NCBI GenBank assembly: GCA_947451525.1
Contig: CANFZM010000004.1
Coordinates: forward strand, 1 to 64,000
DNA from: Flavobacteriaceae bacterium
Lineage (GTDB): Bacteria > Bacteroidota > Bacteroidia > Flavobacteriales > Flavobacteriaceae
Direction of reading: 5' to 3'
DNA: 64,000 nucleotides
Under the pieces are notes generated by a model. It was not told where the DNA came from and ran no database searches. It saw only the letters and a list, made by a program, of their open reading frames with translations. Positions 55,086-64,000 of the stretch are shown in pieces. Within the stretch, counting starts at the first letter, position 1, and each line of letters opens with the position of its first letter. Made by a program: the position numbers and the translations under genes.

Positions 55086-56480
55086 TTATTGCCCTCTATA
55101 AAACAGGACAGTACTAAAGGTTTTAATGACAATATCTATATCTAAAAAGATGCTTCGGTGCTTGATATAATACAAGTCGTATTGCAATTTCACCAAACTA
55201 TCTTCAATAGAATCGCCATACGAATAATTAACTTGTGCCCAGCCCGTAAGTCCAGGTTTCATTACGTGACGAGTTTCATAAAAGGGCATAACTTCGGCAA
55301 TTTCAGTCACAAAAACTGGGCGTTCGGGTCTTGGACCAATGATTCCCATATCTCCTTTAAGGATATTTAAAAATTGAGGGAATTCATCCAATCTAGTTTT
55401 CCGGAGAAATTTTCCAAAAGAGGTAATTCGCGAATCATTAACTGTGGTAAAAACTGCACCGTTTATTTCGGCGTTTTGTACCATGGTTCGGTATTTATAT
55501 ATTTTAAAAATAGACCCATTTTTACCCACTCGTTCTTGGCTATAAAAAAGAGATCCGCGGTTACCTATTATATTTCCAAGAAATATTAAAGGTACAAATA
55601 GCAATCCAACAGTCAATCCAATTAGAGAAAATAGTATTTCAGAAATTCTAACAAACGAAAGATAAAATTGGTTTTGATTGCTTCTGCTAAAAGGAAAATA
55701 GCGATAAAAATCTCTTGATACATAATGCACCGGAATGCGTTGCGTAATTTCTTCATAAACCTGCGTATATTCTCTAATAGCAAATCCGTTTTCGAGTAAA
55801 TGAATTAATTGGTTGTATAAACTTACCGTGATTGCTTCTGTTTTTTGAGAAGCAATTACAATTTCAGAAACATGATTATTACGAACATAGTTTTCTAAAT
55901 CATTTAAAGAAATACTAACTATGGAACTTTTTTTAGTTTCTGTAAAAAGATCACCATCCGAATTTACAAAACCAATAATTTTATAATGAGGATCAATGGT
56001 TATTAACCCTAGCACTAATTCTTCAAGTTGGTCTTTATCACAAACTAAAACAACTTTTTTTACAAATCGATGAGAGGCTAAAAATTTCACATAAAAAATT
56101 CTCCACAGTAAAAGAGAAGAAAAAATTGACACAAAAAACAAAACTATTTGCAATCTATTGGACGGCAAAAACGGTGTATAAATTGGGGTTAAAAGATAAA
56201 ATAATACAGTAGTTGAGGAAGTAAGAATAATACTACGTATTATTTGAAACTGACTACTAGCCACTTGAAGATTATACATTTCAAAAACGGACCCAAATAT
56301 ATTGAGATACAAGGCTAAAACTAAGGTCCAATAATAGTTGGTAGTAGAAAATCTAAAGTATTTAAAATCAAAAAAATAACTCACAAAAAAAAGTGAAAGG
56401 AACACAAAAAACACATCGAAAACCTTTAAGAGGATTTTTCGTTCAGACACTTCAAAGTGTATTTTTTTATTTTTATACAT
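55086..56480 (-). CDS. Exopolysaccharide polyprenyl glycosylphosphotransferase (initiating sugar transferase)
   Basis: SQERVGKNGSIFKIYKYRTMV, RKTRLDEFPQFLNILKGDMGIIGPRPERP, PGLTGWAQVNY. Confidence 0.95.
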   Translation of the reverse strand: MYKNKKIHFEVSERKILLKVFDVFFVFLSLFFVSYFFDFKYFRFSTTNYYWTLVLALYLNIFGSVFEMYNLQVASSQFQIIRSIILTSSTTVLFYLLTPIYTPFLPSNRLQIVLFFVSIFSSLLLWRIFYVKFLASHRFVKKVVLVCDKDQLEELVLGLITIDPHYKIIGFVNSDGDLFTETKKSSIVSISLNDLENYVRNNHVSEIVIASQKTEAITVSLYNQLIHLLENGFAIREYTQVYEEITQRIPVHYVSRDFYRYFPFSRSNQNQFYLSFVRISEILFSLIGLTVGLLFVPLIFLGNIIGNRGSLFYSQERVGKNGSIFKIYKYRTMVQNAEINGAVFTTVNDSRITSFGKFLRKTRLDEFPQFLNILKGDMGIIGPRPERPVFVTEIAEVMPFYETRHVMKPGLTGWAQVNYSYGDSIEDSLVKLQYDLYYIKHRSIFLDIDIVIKTFSTVLFYRGQ

Positions 56481-56530
56481 TAAACTTGGGGCTTAAAACC
56501 GCAAGTTACTAAAATATTTGTAGAAATATG

Positions 56531-57550
56531 CTATTTCAAAATTTTAAACCATTGTGATTTAACTGTTTGCCAATCAAGGGTTTCTGCTTTTTTTCGGGCG
56601 GCAATAACCATTAAATTAGTTGAAATGGGGTTTGAAAATAGATTTTGTATTGCTGAACTCATTGAAATAAAATCTTCTGATTCAACTAAAACTGCCTCTT
56701 TTTGATCTTGTAAAAGAAATGGAACTCCACCAACATTAGTTGATATTATTGGCAAGCCCAGAGCCATTGCTTCTATTACTGAAACTGGCATGTTATCAAA
56801 ATTGGACGTATTTATAAAAACATTATAATTTTTAGATAAAGATATCCATTCGGTTTTAGTGAGTTTTCCTGTAAAATTCACTTTAACATTAAGTTCTTTG
56901 GCAAATAATTCGCATTCGTTTCTATAATTATTAGCATCCGGACCAACCATTGTGAGTGTAGCATTTGGGAATTCTTTTTGCAATTCTGCCAATACTTGTA
57001 TCGCCATTTTAGGATTATAAATAGGCGAAAAAGAACGAACCCAAAGCAATTTTGGAACTTCTATTTCTCTTTTAAAAAAAGAATATTTTTCTATCTCAAT
57101 AGTATTCGGAATAGAAACTAAACCTTTCGAATATTTATCTTTAAAAGCATTAAATAAATACCCTGAAGGCGCAACAATTCGGTAGGCATTATCGAAAATC
57201 AAACCACTACTATTAGGATTTATTTTTATTCTATTTGGCAAATTGCCTCCATGTAGAATCGGAATGTATTTTAATTTTAAAATTCGGCACGTTTGACTTA
57301 CAAAAAAAGCGTACCAAAAATTAAGGGTGCTGTAAGTATCAATCAAAACATAATCGACACTTCTAGAATGGTAAATGGTAGTAAAAATCATGTCTAAAAA
57401 CCGAAGAACAATATTCTTTTTTGATGAAGCATAAGTCACCGTAAATCCTTCTGAAGAAAGCAAACTTCCTAAGGTTTCCATTACGGTTGTGGTAGCACCG
57501 TGTTTGGATAATTTGTTACCGATATAAAGGATTCTTTTATTTGTCATCAA
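56531..57550 (-). CDS. Glycosyltransferase family 4 protein
   Basis: KHGATTTVMETLG, SFSPIYNPKMAIQVLAEL, SVIEAMALGLPIISTNVGGVP. Confidence 0.9.
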   Translation of the reverse strand: MMTNKRILYIGNKLSKHGATTTVMETLGSLLSSEGFTVTYASSKKNIVLRFLDMIFTTIYHSRSVDYVLIDTYSTLNFWYAFFVSQTCRILKLKYIPILHGGNLPNRIKINPNSSGLIFDNAYRIVAPSGYLFNAFKDKYSKGLVSIPNTIEIEKYSFFKREIEVPKLLWVRSFSPIYNPKMAIQVLAELQKEFPNATLTMVGPDANNYRNECELFAKELNVKVNFTGKLTKTEWISLSKNYNVFINTSNFDNMPVSVIEAMALGLPIISTNVGGVPFLLQDQKEAVLVESEDFISMSSAIQNLFSNPISTNLMVIAARKKAETLDWQTVKSQWFKILK

Positions 57551-58856
57551 AGCGAATATTTAACAAAGCCAGAGCATATATAAAACAAGGAGATGCCGTT
57601 CGCATTGCCGCATGGTTAATAGTAAGCAACCAAAATATCAAAAATGAAAACAAGAATATATTTTGTCTATTCCCAAAATAATAAAGAATTGGTGTAAAAA
57701 ACAATATCAAAAGTCCTACTATTCCTAGTGAGCCATGTTCGGCTAACATTCGGGTAATTTCGTCGTGCGAAGCGGTAACATAACCATTTTTCTCGGTTCG
57801 AATTTCAGTACCTTTTCCAACTCCAATTCCAAAAAATGGATTGTCTAAAAACATCTCAATTTCATCACTAGCAAGTTCCCCTCTTCCCGAAAACTTATCT
57901 TTTTTCTCAATTCCTTGGGCATTTTGACCAGCATATCTTTTATTAATCAACCCATTGGTTAAAAATGAAGTATACGACCAAGTTAGAAAGAAAAGCACGC
58001 TAAGACCAATTACTAAGTAATTCAACTTTACTTTTCCTGCATTTCTAGAATGAATATAAATGAAGAAAATAAAAATTCCTATCATTCCAAATCCAGTCAT
58101 CATTCCTCCACGAGAAAAAGTCAAAAAACCACGATAACTAAAATAAAAAGCAAGGAATAAATTAAGGAAGAAAATAAGTTTTGTTTTAGAATATAAGATA
58201 CTTCTTACAAAAAAAACAAACATTCCAAGTCCTAAAATTGTAGCAACTTGATTCGGTCCAAAACCTCCAGACAAATCGGAATTAGAACCAGTCCCGACTA
58301 GGGCAGATTTAATATCAAACGTATATAAAGAAACATAAACTGCCATTGAAATAACTGGTAAGCCAATGAGGAGAAGCAAATTGCCAACTTCCAAAACAGT
58401 TATTTTTTTTCCTATTACATAAATAGAGGCAACACCTAAACAAATTGGTCCCGAAATATTAAAGGCAATTTTATTTTTGAAATCCAAATCATAGGCAATA
58501 TTTTCACTGGCAATAAATATAGATGGAATTAAAAGCACTAAAAATATCCAATATGGAGTAGCATATTTTGAAAACCCAGAATACATCATTCCTAAGAGCA
58601 TAAAAACAATGATAGAATATTTTCCAAATTCATGATTCGGACTTCCGTCAGTCATCCTTAAAAACACTTCACTACCAACAATATAGGAGCAAATATAGAG
58701 GACTTCATTGTTTTTATTTTTTGTCATCACAACAATAAAAACACCTATTCCTAAAATAGCGTAACCATAAATTTTAGCAAGAAATGGGACAAAAAAAATG
58801 AGTATCCCCAAAAGAACATGACTAAAAAGTAACGCTAAATAGTGTTTATTTTGCAT
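57537..58856 (-). CDS. O-antigen ligase/polymerase (Wzy-like) membrane protein
   Basis: Polytopic, NPFFGIGVGKGTEI..ASHDEITRMLAEHGSLGIVGLL. Confidence 0.88.
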   Translation of the reverse strand: MQNKHYLALLFSHVLLGILIFFVPFLAKIYGYAILGIGVFIVVMTKNKNNEVLYICSYIVGSEVFLRMTDGSPNHEFGKYSIIVFMLLGMMYSGFSKYATPYWIFLVLLIPSIFIASENIAYDLDFKNKIAFNISGPICLGVASIYVIGKKITVLEVGNLLLLIGLPVISMAVYVSLYTFDIKSALVGTGSNSDLSGGFGPNQVATILGLGMFVFFVRSILYSKTKLIFFLNLFLAFYFSYRGFLTFSRGGMMTGFGMIGIFIFFIYIHSRNAGKVKLNYLVIGLSVLFFLTWSYTSFLTNGLINKRYAGQNAQGIEKKDKFSGRGELASDEIEMFLDNPFFGIGVGKGTEIRTEKNGYVTASHDEITRMLAEHGSLGIVGLLILFFTPILYYFGNRQNIFLFSFLIFWLLTINHAAMRTASPCFIYALALLNIRFDDK

Positions 58857-58862
58857 TGATGG

Positions 58863-59942
58863 TTATAATTTTATTTTGGAAACCCAAGAAATATAGTTAC
58901 TAATAACAACATTTTCGGTGTAATTTTCTGAAATTGTTTTATGCAATTCGTCTCCAAATTTAACTCTTAATTTTTCATCCTTCAGAATTGTTGCTAAATT
59001 AGTTGAAAATGCGACTACATCCTTTGGTTCTGAAATAAATCCTGAGAAATTGTCTCTAACTACAAAAGGAATTTGACCAACATTAGTAGCAACAACTGGT
59101 TTTTTAAACAAGCCAAATTCTAATAGCGCAACAGGTAAACCTTCTGAATTAGAAGTGAAAACACCTAAATTCGATTGCTTAATAACATTCTCGACATCCT
59201 TTTTAGCACCATATAAAAAAACAACTTCCTCTAATTGGTAATCTTTTATTTTAGCCTTTATAGTTTCCGAATAATCATCATTTAAGTCACTTCCAACCAA
59301 ATGGAATGTCCAATCTGGAAAGTTTTTATGGATGCTATGAACTACTTCCACCAACATTAAATGGTTTTTTTGAGGTCGTAAATTGGCCAAATACAACACC
59401 CGTTTACCATCAATTCCATGCAGTATCGTTTCACGGAAATATTCCTTATTTTCAGAAATATAATTTTGTAAATAAATAACATTTTTACAAAATAAATTCT
59501 TTTTAGACCATGCTTCTAAGTCCAAATTCACAGCAATTACTCCTTGGAATATAATAGATAAAGTTCGAATAAAAAAAGCACCTTTACGCTTTGGCGGAAC
59601 AAAATTCCCATAATGATCGTGCCAAATAATTACAATTTTTGGAAGTACTAATTTCACCATACAAGTTAGAAAAAAAGAACTCGAGTGCGCTTGAATAATT
59701 TGCACTTTATTTTTTTTGCAGAAATCTCTTAATTTCAAAATGGCATTTAAATCGAAACTTTTCTTTTTGTTTAAAAACAAATAAGAAACCCCAGCATCCA
59801 TTTTATTTTTTAATTCCCCTTCTTTTCTTGTTGCTACCAAACCCGAAAATTCGATATTTTTTGCTAACGAATTAGCATAACTAATCGCCATTTTTTCGGC
59901 ACCGCCTATATCTAAAGAATCAATTAATTGTACTATTCGCAT
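58863..59942 (-). CDS. Glycosyltransferase family 4 protein
   Basis: IDSLDIGGAEKMAISYA, NLRPQKNHLMLVEV, SEGLPVALLEFGLFKKPVVATNVGQIP. Confidence 0.92.
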   Translation of the reverse strand: MRIVQLIDSLDIGGAEKMAISYANSLAKNIEFSGLVATRKEGELKNKMDAGVSYLFLNKKKSFDLNAILKLRDFCKKNKVQIIQAHSSSFFLTCMVKLVLPKIVIIWHDHYGNFVPPKRKGAFFIRTLSIIFQGVIAVNLDLEAWSKKNLFCKNVIYLQNYISENKEYFRETILHGIDGKRVLYLANLRPQKNHLMLVEVVHSIHKNFPDWTFHLVGSDLNDDYSETIKAKIKDYQLEEVVFLYGAKKDVENVIKQSNLGVFTSNSEGLPVALLEFGLFKKPVVATNVGQIPFVVRDNFSGFISEPKDVVAFSTNLATILKDEKLRVKFGDELHKTISENYTENVVISNYISWVSKIKL

Positions 59943-61057
59943 GGTGACACAATTTTAGTTACCTCTTTTTCAAATTTTTCAAGAGTAAAATTACGCGACC
60001 ATTGCATTGCAGCAGTTCTTCTTTTTTCATATTCTAAAGGATTTGCAAGTAGTTCCTGAATCAACGGAATGTTTTGCTCCAAATTTTCATCTAAAACAAT
60101 TCCTCTTTTTCCAAAATCCAACATAGATGGTACACAAGAAACCGAACTAGCAATAGGTAAACAACCCCAAAACATGGCTTCGGCAACCACTTTTGGCCAA
60201 CCTTCACTTTTGGAAGGTAGTAGTAAAAAATGGCTGTTTTGATAGATTTCTTTCATCGTTTCGCGATCCTGATTTCCTCTTAAAAAAACCGAAGATTGTA
60301 ATGATTTTTTAGCAATATAAGTTTCTAAAGTTTCCCGCTCTACTCCTTCTCCATAAAAGGATAATTCAATATTTGGATGGTCTTGAAGTATCTTTTCAAA
60401 TAATTGCAAAGCCACTAAAGGCTGTTTTCCTTTCACTAAAGTGCCTACAAAAATAAATTTTATTTTATCCTCTAAACTTTTTACAGGTAGCGTTATAGCC
60501 TCATTTTCCGAGTAAGTAGCAGTAAAAAAGGACTTTATATTTTTGGTTTTATTGTCCCAATCACCATAAACCAACACCTGAATATTATGGGTTAAAAAGG
60601 TATTTGCTAATAGAAATTTTTGGAATTTATAACTCAAAGGTTGCTTTGCTTTTGGATCCCAGTTCCCAGCATATTTTGCACTTTTGGCTTTAAACGGAAA
60701 AAACATCTGAACCAAACTACCTAACAAACCCATATTTCCAGGGCATCTCAAGTGAATGTGTTGTGCAGAAAACATAACTCGGAATAACTTCCATAAAATA
60801 ATTGGAAGTAAACTAATTGCTTTTACACTTTCTTTAAAATTAACAAATGAAAACTCCGGTACAGGAATAAAATTAATAGAATTGGAATTGTATTTTTGTT
60901 GTAACGATGCAACTTCACCCTTTTTTAAAGGTGCAATAATGGTAACCGAATCCACAAGACGCAACCAAATATTCATCTCATTTACATAAGGGGAATATGC
61001 AAAAAAGTCGGTGCCTTTTTGGGTATGAACGACATGGGTTACTATTAAAAATTTCAC
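59933..61057 (-). CDS. Glycosyltransferase family 4 protein
   Basis: FVGTLVKGKQPLVALQLF, SKSEGWPKVVAEAMFWGCLPIASSV. Confidence 0.9.
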   Translation of the reverse strand: MKFLIVTHVVHTQKGTDFFAYSPYVNEMNIWLRLVDSVTIIAPLKKGEVASLQQKYNSNSINFIPVPEFSFVNFKESVKAISLLPIILWKLFRVMFSAQHIHLRCPGNMGLLGSLVQMFFPFKAKSAKYAGNWDPKAKQPLSYKFQKFLLANTFLTHNIQVLVYGDWDNKTKNIKSFFTATYSENEAITLPVKSLEDKIKFIFVGTLVKGKQPLVALQLFEKILQDHPNIELSFYGEGVERETLETYIAKKSLQSSVFLRGNQDRETMKEIYQNSHFLLLPSKSEGWPKVVAEAMFWGCLPIASSVSCVPSMLDFGKRGIVLDENLEQNIPLIQELLANPLEYEKRRTAAMQWSRNFTLEKFEKEVTKIVSPCE

Positions 61058-61062
61058 TACAA

Positions 61063-62208
61063 TTATTGAATTAATTTGGTATAAAAATCTATGTTTTTTT
61101 GAACAATAAGTGCAGCAGAATATTTTTCTAGCACACTCTGCCGGGCTTTTTTACAAATTACGGCAACTTTTTCTTCATTTGAAAATGCCCAATTAATTTG
61201 ATTTGCAATATCCTCTGGAATAAAAGGATTGCATAATAAACCGTTTTCTAAATTAGTTATAGTTTCGGGACCTGGGCCTTGATTAGTAAAAAGGACTAAT
61301 TTTTCCATTGCCATTGCTTCGGGAGCTACTAAACCTTGTGTTTCCATGTGGGATGGGAAAACGCAAACCTGTGCTTGTGCATAGATTTCTGGAATGTTTT
61401 CATAATTCACCCTACCATGAAAATGAATATCTTTGGCACTGTTTCCTAGTTTTGGAATTTCCGTTTCTTGAAGCATCTCTATATAGGATTTTCCATTTGG
61501 AAAGAGCCAATCTCTGCCATAAATTTCTAGAGTAGCATCTGGAAATTTTTCTTTAACCAAAGGAAACGATTGTATCAATTGACGAACTCCCTTTTTCTCA
61601 CAAACACTACCTGCAAAAACAATACTATGCTTTCTTACAACATTAATTTTTGGTTTAAAAAAATCGACATCTATGGGATAATTAATCATGGCAACAGGCT
61701 TGTCGTGGAAACTTAAAAACTCGTTGGTTTTTGTTTTCACAAAATTGGAAACGGCAATAAATGCATCGGCTTTTTTAAAGGAGCGTTTCTCTTGAAATCC
61801 TTTCCAAAAATCAATTTTTCGGTGTTCCGATTCGGAAAAAAAATGATGCCCGCCATGCAATCGAATAATATACTTTATCCCAGGTAATTTAGTTAAAAAG
61901 GCCAATTCCAATTCGGCTGATTCAATAATATCTATTGGATTTTCTTTATGAATGGCAGCAATTTTTTTATTCATGGCTTTTAATCCATAAAACCATCCGA
62001 ATCGTTTTACATTTTGGTATCCCAACCGAAAAATTCGTACTCCTTGGACTTCTTCATAATCCTCATTATAATCATAACTCAAGCCTACAATAGTAACCCT
62101 AATGCCTTGCGCTACTAATTTTGGAGCAAGTGTTTTTAAAAAACTACCTATTCCGCCATGAGCAAAACCAGATTTGGGATATTCGTGGGTGATTAAACAG
62201 AGGTGCAT
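61063..62208 (-). CDS. Glycosyltransferase family 4 protein
   Basis: HGGIGSFLKTLAPKL, VFAGSVCEKKGVRQLIQSF, ETQGLVAPEAMAMEKLVLFTNQGPGPETI. Confidence 0.92.
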   Translation of the reverse strand: MHLCLITHEYPKSGFAHGGIGSFLKTLAPKLVAQGIRVTIVGLSYDYNEDYEEVQGVRIFRLGYQNVKRFGWFYGLKAMNKKIAAIHKENPIDIIESAELELAFLTKLPGIKYIIRLHGGHHFFSESEHRKIDFWKGFQEKRSFKKADAFIAVSNFVKTKTNEFLSFHDKPVAMINYPIDVDFFKPKINVVRKHSIVFAGSVCEKKGVRQLIQSFPLVKEKFPDATLEIYGRDWLFPNGKSYIEMLQETEIPKLGNSAKDIHFHGRVNYENIPEIYAQAQVCVFPSHMETQGLVAPEAMAMEKLVLFTNQGPGPETITNLENGLLCNPFIPEDIANQINWAFSNEEKVAVICKKARQSVLEKYSAALIVQKNIDFYTKLIQ

Positions 62209-63605
62209 AAAGTGCTTATTTCTTGAACTAAATTTTTACTATTATTTTGTAGCGGATACTTAACTATTTTCTGCATCCATTGCAATCTATCAGGACCAAT
62301 GGTTTCTGAATTATCCAATGCTTGCTGTATTTTCTCTTTAAAATCCAATCGATTGTTTATCCATCCCACGGGATTCATTTCCTGCATACTTCTAAAATGT
62401 TGGAAGCCATAAACATCCTTTACTTTAAAAGTTGATGGTTTTACTGGGTCGTAATTTAAATACAAACAAGGTTTATTATAAACCGCAAAATCATGGGCCA
62501 TCGTACTTCCTAAATTCACCACCACATCACTATGCAAAACGGTATTTACTAACAAACTGATATCTGAAAAACTGGGGTAAATTTCAGTAAATGTATTTTC
62601 TAAAGCAGATGCAATTCGCCAATCGGGATCTATTGAAATGACCAATTGTGGGTATTTATTTAAAACATCATCAAATCGATTCGATAAATCTACCGGACAT
62701 TTTCTAAAGAGAATTTGCGGTCGGTTAGGCTCTTCTATGGTCATTAGTGACTCGCACAAATCTTCCAAATAAAGGGCTTCGTAAGGAGAAGAAGCATCGT
62801 TAGCAGAGAAACAAACCGTTTTTTTATTAAGGTCTAATTTATAAGTTGCGAAAAAAACTTCTTTGGATAATTGAAATTGTTCTTTAAAATAAAACTCAAA
62901 TTGCGGAGTTCCAACCACTTTTATAGCAGCAGAATTGATTTCCAGATATACAGTTTCCATTTCGGATTGCATCAAATCCGACCAAACAAAATAGGAATCG
63001 TATTTAGATAGCAATCGTGCCTTCGGAATATTATCCCAAGAGAAAATAACAGTTCCGTTTTTAATCCCTTTCTTATTCGCTATTGCAATTATTGGAGCCG
63101 TAGTTACTGCACGTTGGTGCAAATTCAAAATATAATCTGGGTTTATATTGTAAAGTTCTGCTTCAATTATTTTAGTTGTGGGATGGTTCAAAATAGTCGA
63201 TTCGTACCACTTCTCTAATTTTAAAATCCAAGAATAGTTTATAGATAGCAGTAAACCTACTATTTCGGAAATTCGCAATAAAACTGTGCGTTTGAATCCT
63301 TTGGATTTACCATTCCAAAAAAGCAGGATGGTTTTGTTTTGCAACTTTTTGGCATTTTGCAACAAACGAGCATAAGCAATACTTTCTCTTAAAATCCGAC
63401 TAATAAAACGCTCTTTAAAATCAGGAATTCTAAAGTAATCGGATATTATATCGCCTTGTATTTTTTTAATTTCTTGTATTGCTGGGGTTGGGATTTGGTG
63501 GTACAGAACTACTTCAAAATTGGCTTGATGTAATTCCTGTATAAAATCGGAATAAATATAGTTTCGAACGGCAACACCATCAGGAACTAGCAATACTATT
63601 TTCAT
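62193..63605 (-). CDS. Polysaccharide biosynthesis protein, GT-B-like (glycosyltransferase or glycerophosphotransferase-like)
   Basis: VVNLGSTMAHDFAVYNKPCLYLNYDP; operonic overlap with the GT4 gene. Confidence 0.65.
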   Translation of the reverse strand: MKIVLLVPDGVAVRNYIYSDFIQELHQANFEVVLYHQIPTPAIQEIKKIQGDIISDYFRIPDFKERFISRILRESIAYARLLQNAKKLQNKTILLFWNGKSKGFKRTVLLRISEIVGLLLSINYSWILKLEKWYESTILNHPTTKIIEAELYNINPDYILNLHQRAVTTAPIIAIANKKGIKNGTVIFSWDNIPKARLLSKYDSYFVWSDLMQSEMETVYLEINSAAIKVVGTPQFEFYFKEQFQLSKEVFFATYKLDLNKKTVCFSANDASSPYEALYLEDLCESLMTIEEPNRPQILFRKCPVDLSNRFDDVLNKYPQLVISIDPDWRIASALENTFTEIYPSFSDISLLVNTVLHSDVVVNLGSTMAHDFAVYNKPCLYLNYDPVKPSTFKVKDVYGFQHFRSMQEMNPVGWINNRLDFKEKIQQALDNSETIGPDRLQWMQKIVKYPLQNNSKNLVQEISTLCTSV

Positions 63606-63630
63606 ATCTTAAAATCTACAAGAAACAGAT

Positions 63631-64000
63631 TTATTTTTGAGCAATAAAAATCAAATTATTATACCCTTTTTTTCGGTTGTATTTTATGTTTTTCAATTGG
63701 TTGTATTCTTCCAAAGAGTAAATTTCAATATTTCTAAAAGATGCTAATTGCAAATCATTTAACAGGTCTTTCTTGGTGTAATAATAGCCTTTTAATATAA
63801 ATCCGTGGAAGTTAATATCCCGAATTCCGGCACTTTCACCATAATAAAATGAAAATAAATTTCTAAATTTAAAAAATGAAGTTTTCAAAAAAGTACCTTC
63901 TTGATTGTGAACCGTTCCAACAACTACCCCATTGTTTTTTAGAATCTTATGCGCATTTTTAAAAATCGTAATTCGGTCTTTTTTTGCAATAACATACGTC
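63631..64000 (-). CDS. Class I SAM-dependent methyltransferase, C-terminal part (truncated by window edge)
   Basis: Reading through the edge: TYVIAKKDRITIFKNAHKILKNNGVVVGTVHNQEGTFLKTSFFKFRNLF...GYYYTKKDLLNDL. Confidence 0.65.
   Translation of the reverse strand, partial: TYVIAKKDRITIFKNAHKILKNNGVVVGTVHNQEGTFLKTSFFKFRNLFSFYYGESAGIRDINFHGFILKGYYYTKKDLLNDLQLASFRNIEIYSLEEYNQLKNIKYNRKKGYNNLIFIAQK

Overview
This 64 kb window is chromosomal DNA from a Flavobacterium-like member of the Bacteroidota. Evidence: TAnnTTTG promoters, no obvious Shine-Dalgarno sites, T9SS C-terminal sorting domains, AT-rich sequence and split transketolase. Main contents, left to right: three ~100 bp-spaced promoters pointing out of the left edge (probably an rRNA operon); an intergenic island of stacked repeats; thrS-infC-rpmI-rplT; a cyanophycin locus (isoaspartyl peptidase, cyanophycinase, CphA); a U32 peptidase-family protein and an S9 peptidase; a VapBC-like pair; dnaB interrupted by a 343-aa LAGLIDADG intein in the Walker A motif; accA, lptF/G-like and tgt; a CusA-TolC fusion/CusB/VIT1 metal-transport operon; a frameshifted T9SS-secreted protein gene next to a second, homeologous VIT1 3' fragment; split transketolase; tRNA-Thr(UGU); manA, bcp, queD, idi, msrBA, gapN, recQ, kdsD, tatC and lptB; and a polysaccharide glycosyltransferase cluster that runs off the right edge. 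The best leads are the intein, a structured repeat/RNA-like family with three copies (TAGCCCYGATTG...ATCCT-hairpin-AGAT...AGCGGGA), the VIT1 homeologous duplication scar, an internal signal-peptide-like segment at the CusA/TolC junction, the composite palindromic repeats and the non-ATG infC start. No CRISPR array, prophage or transposase was seen. Everything was read by eye, with no database searches.
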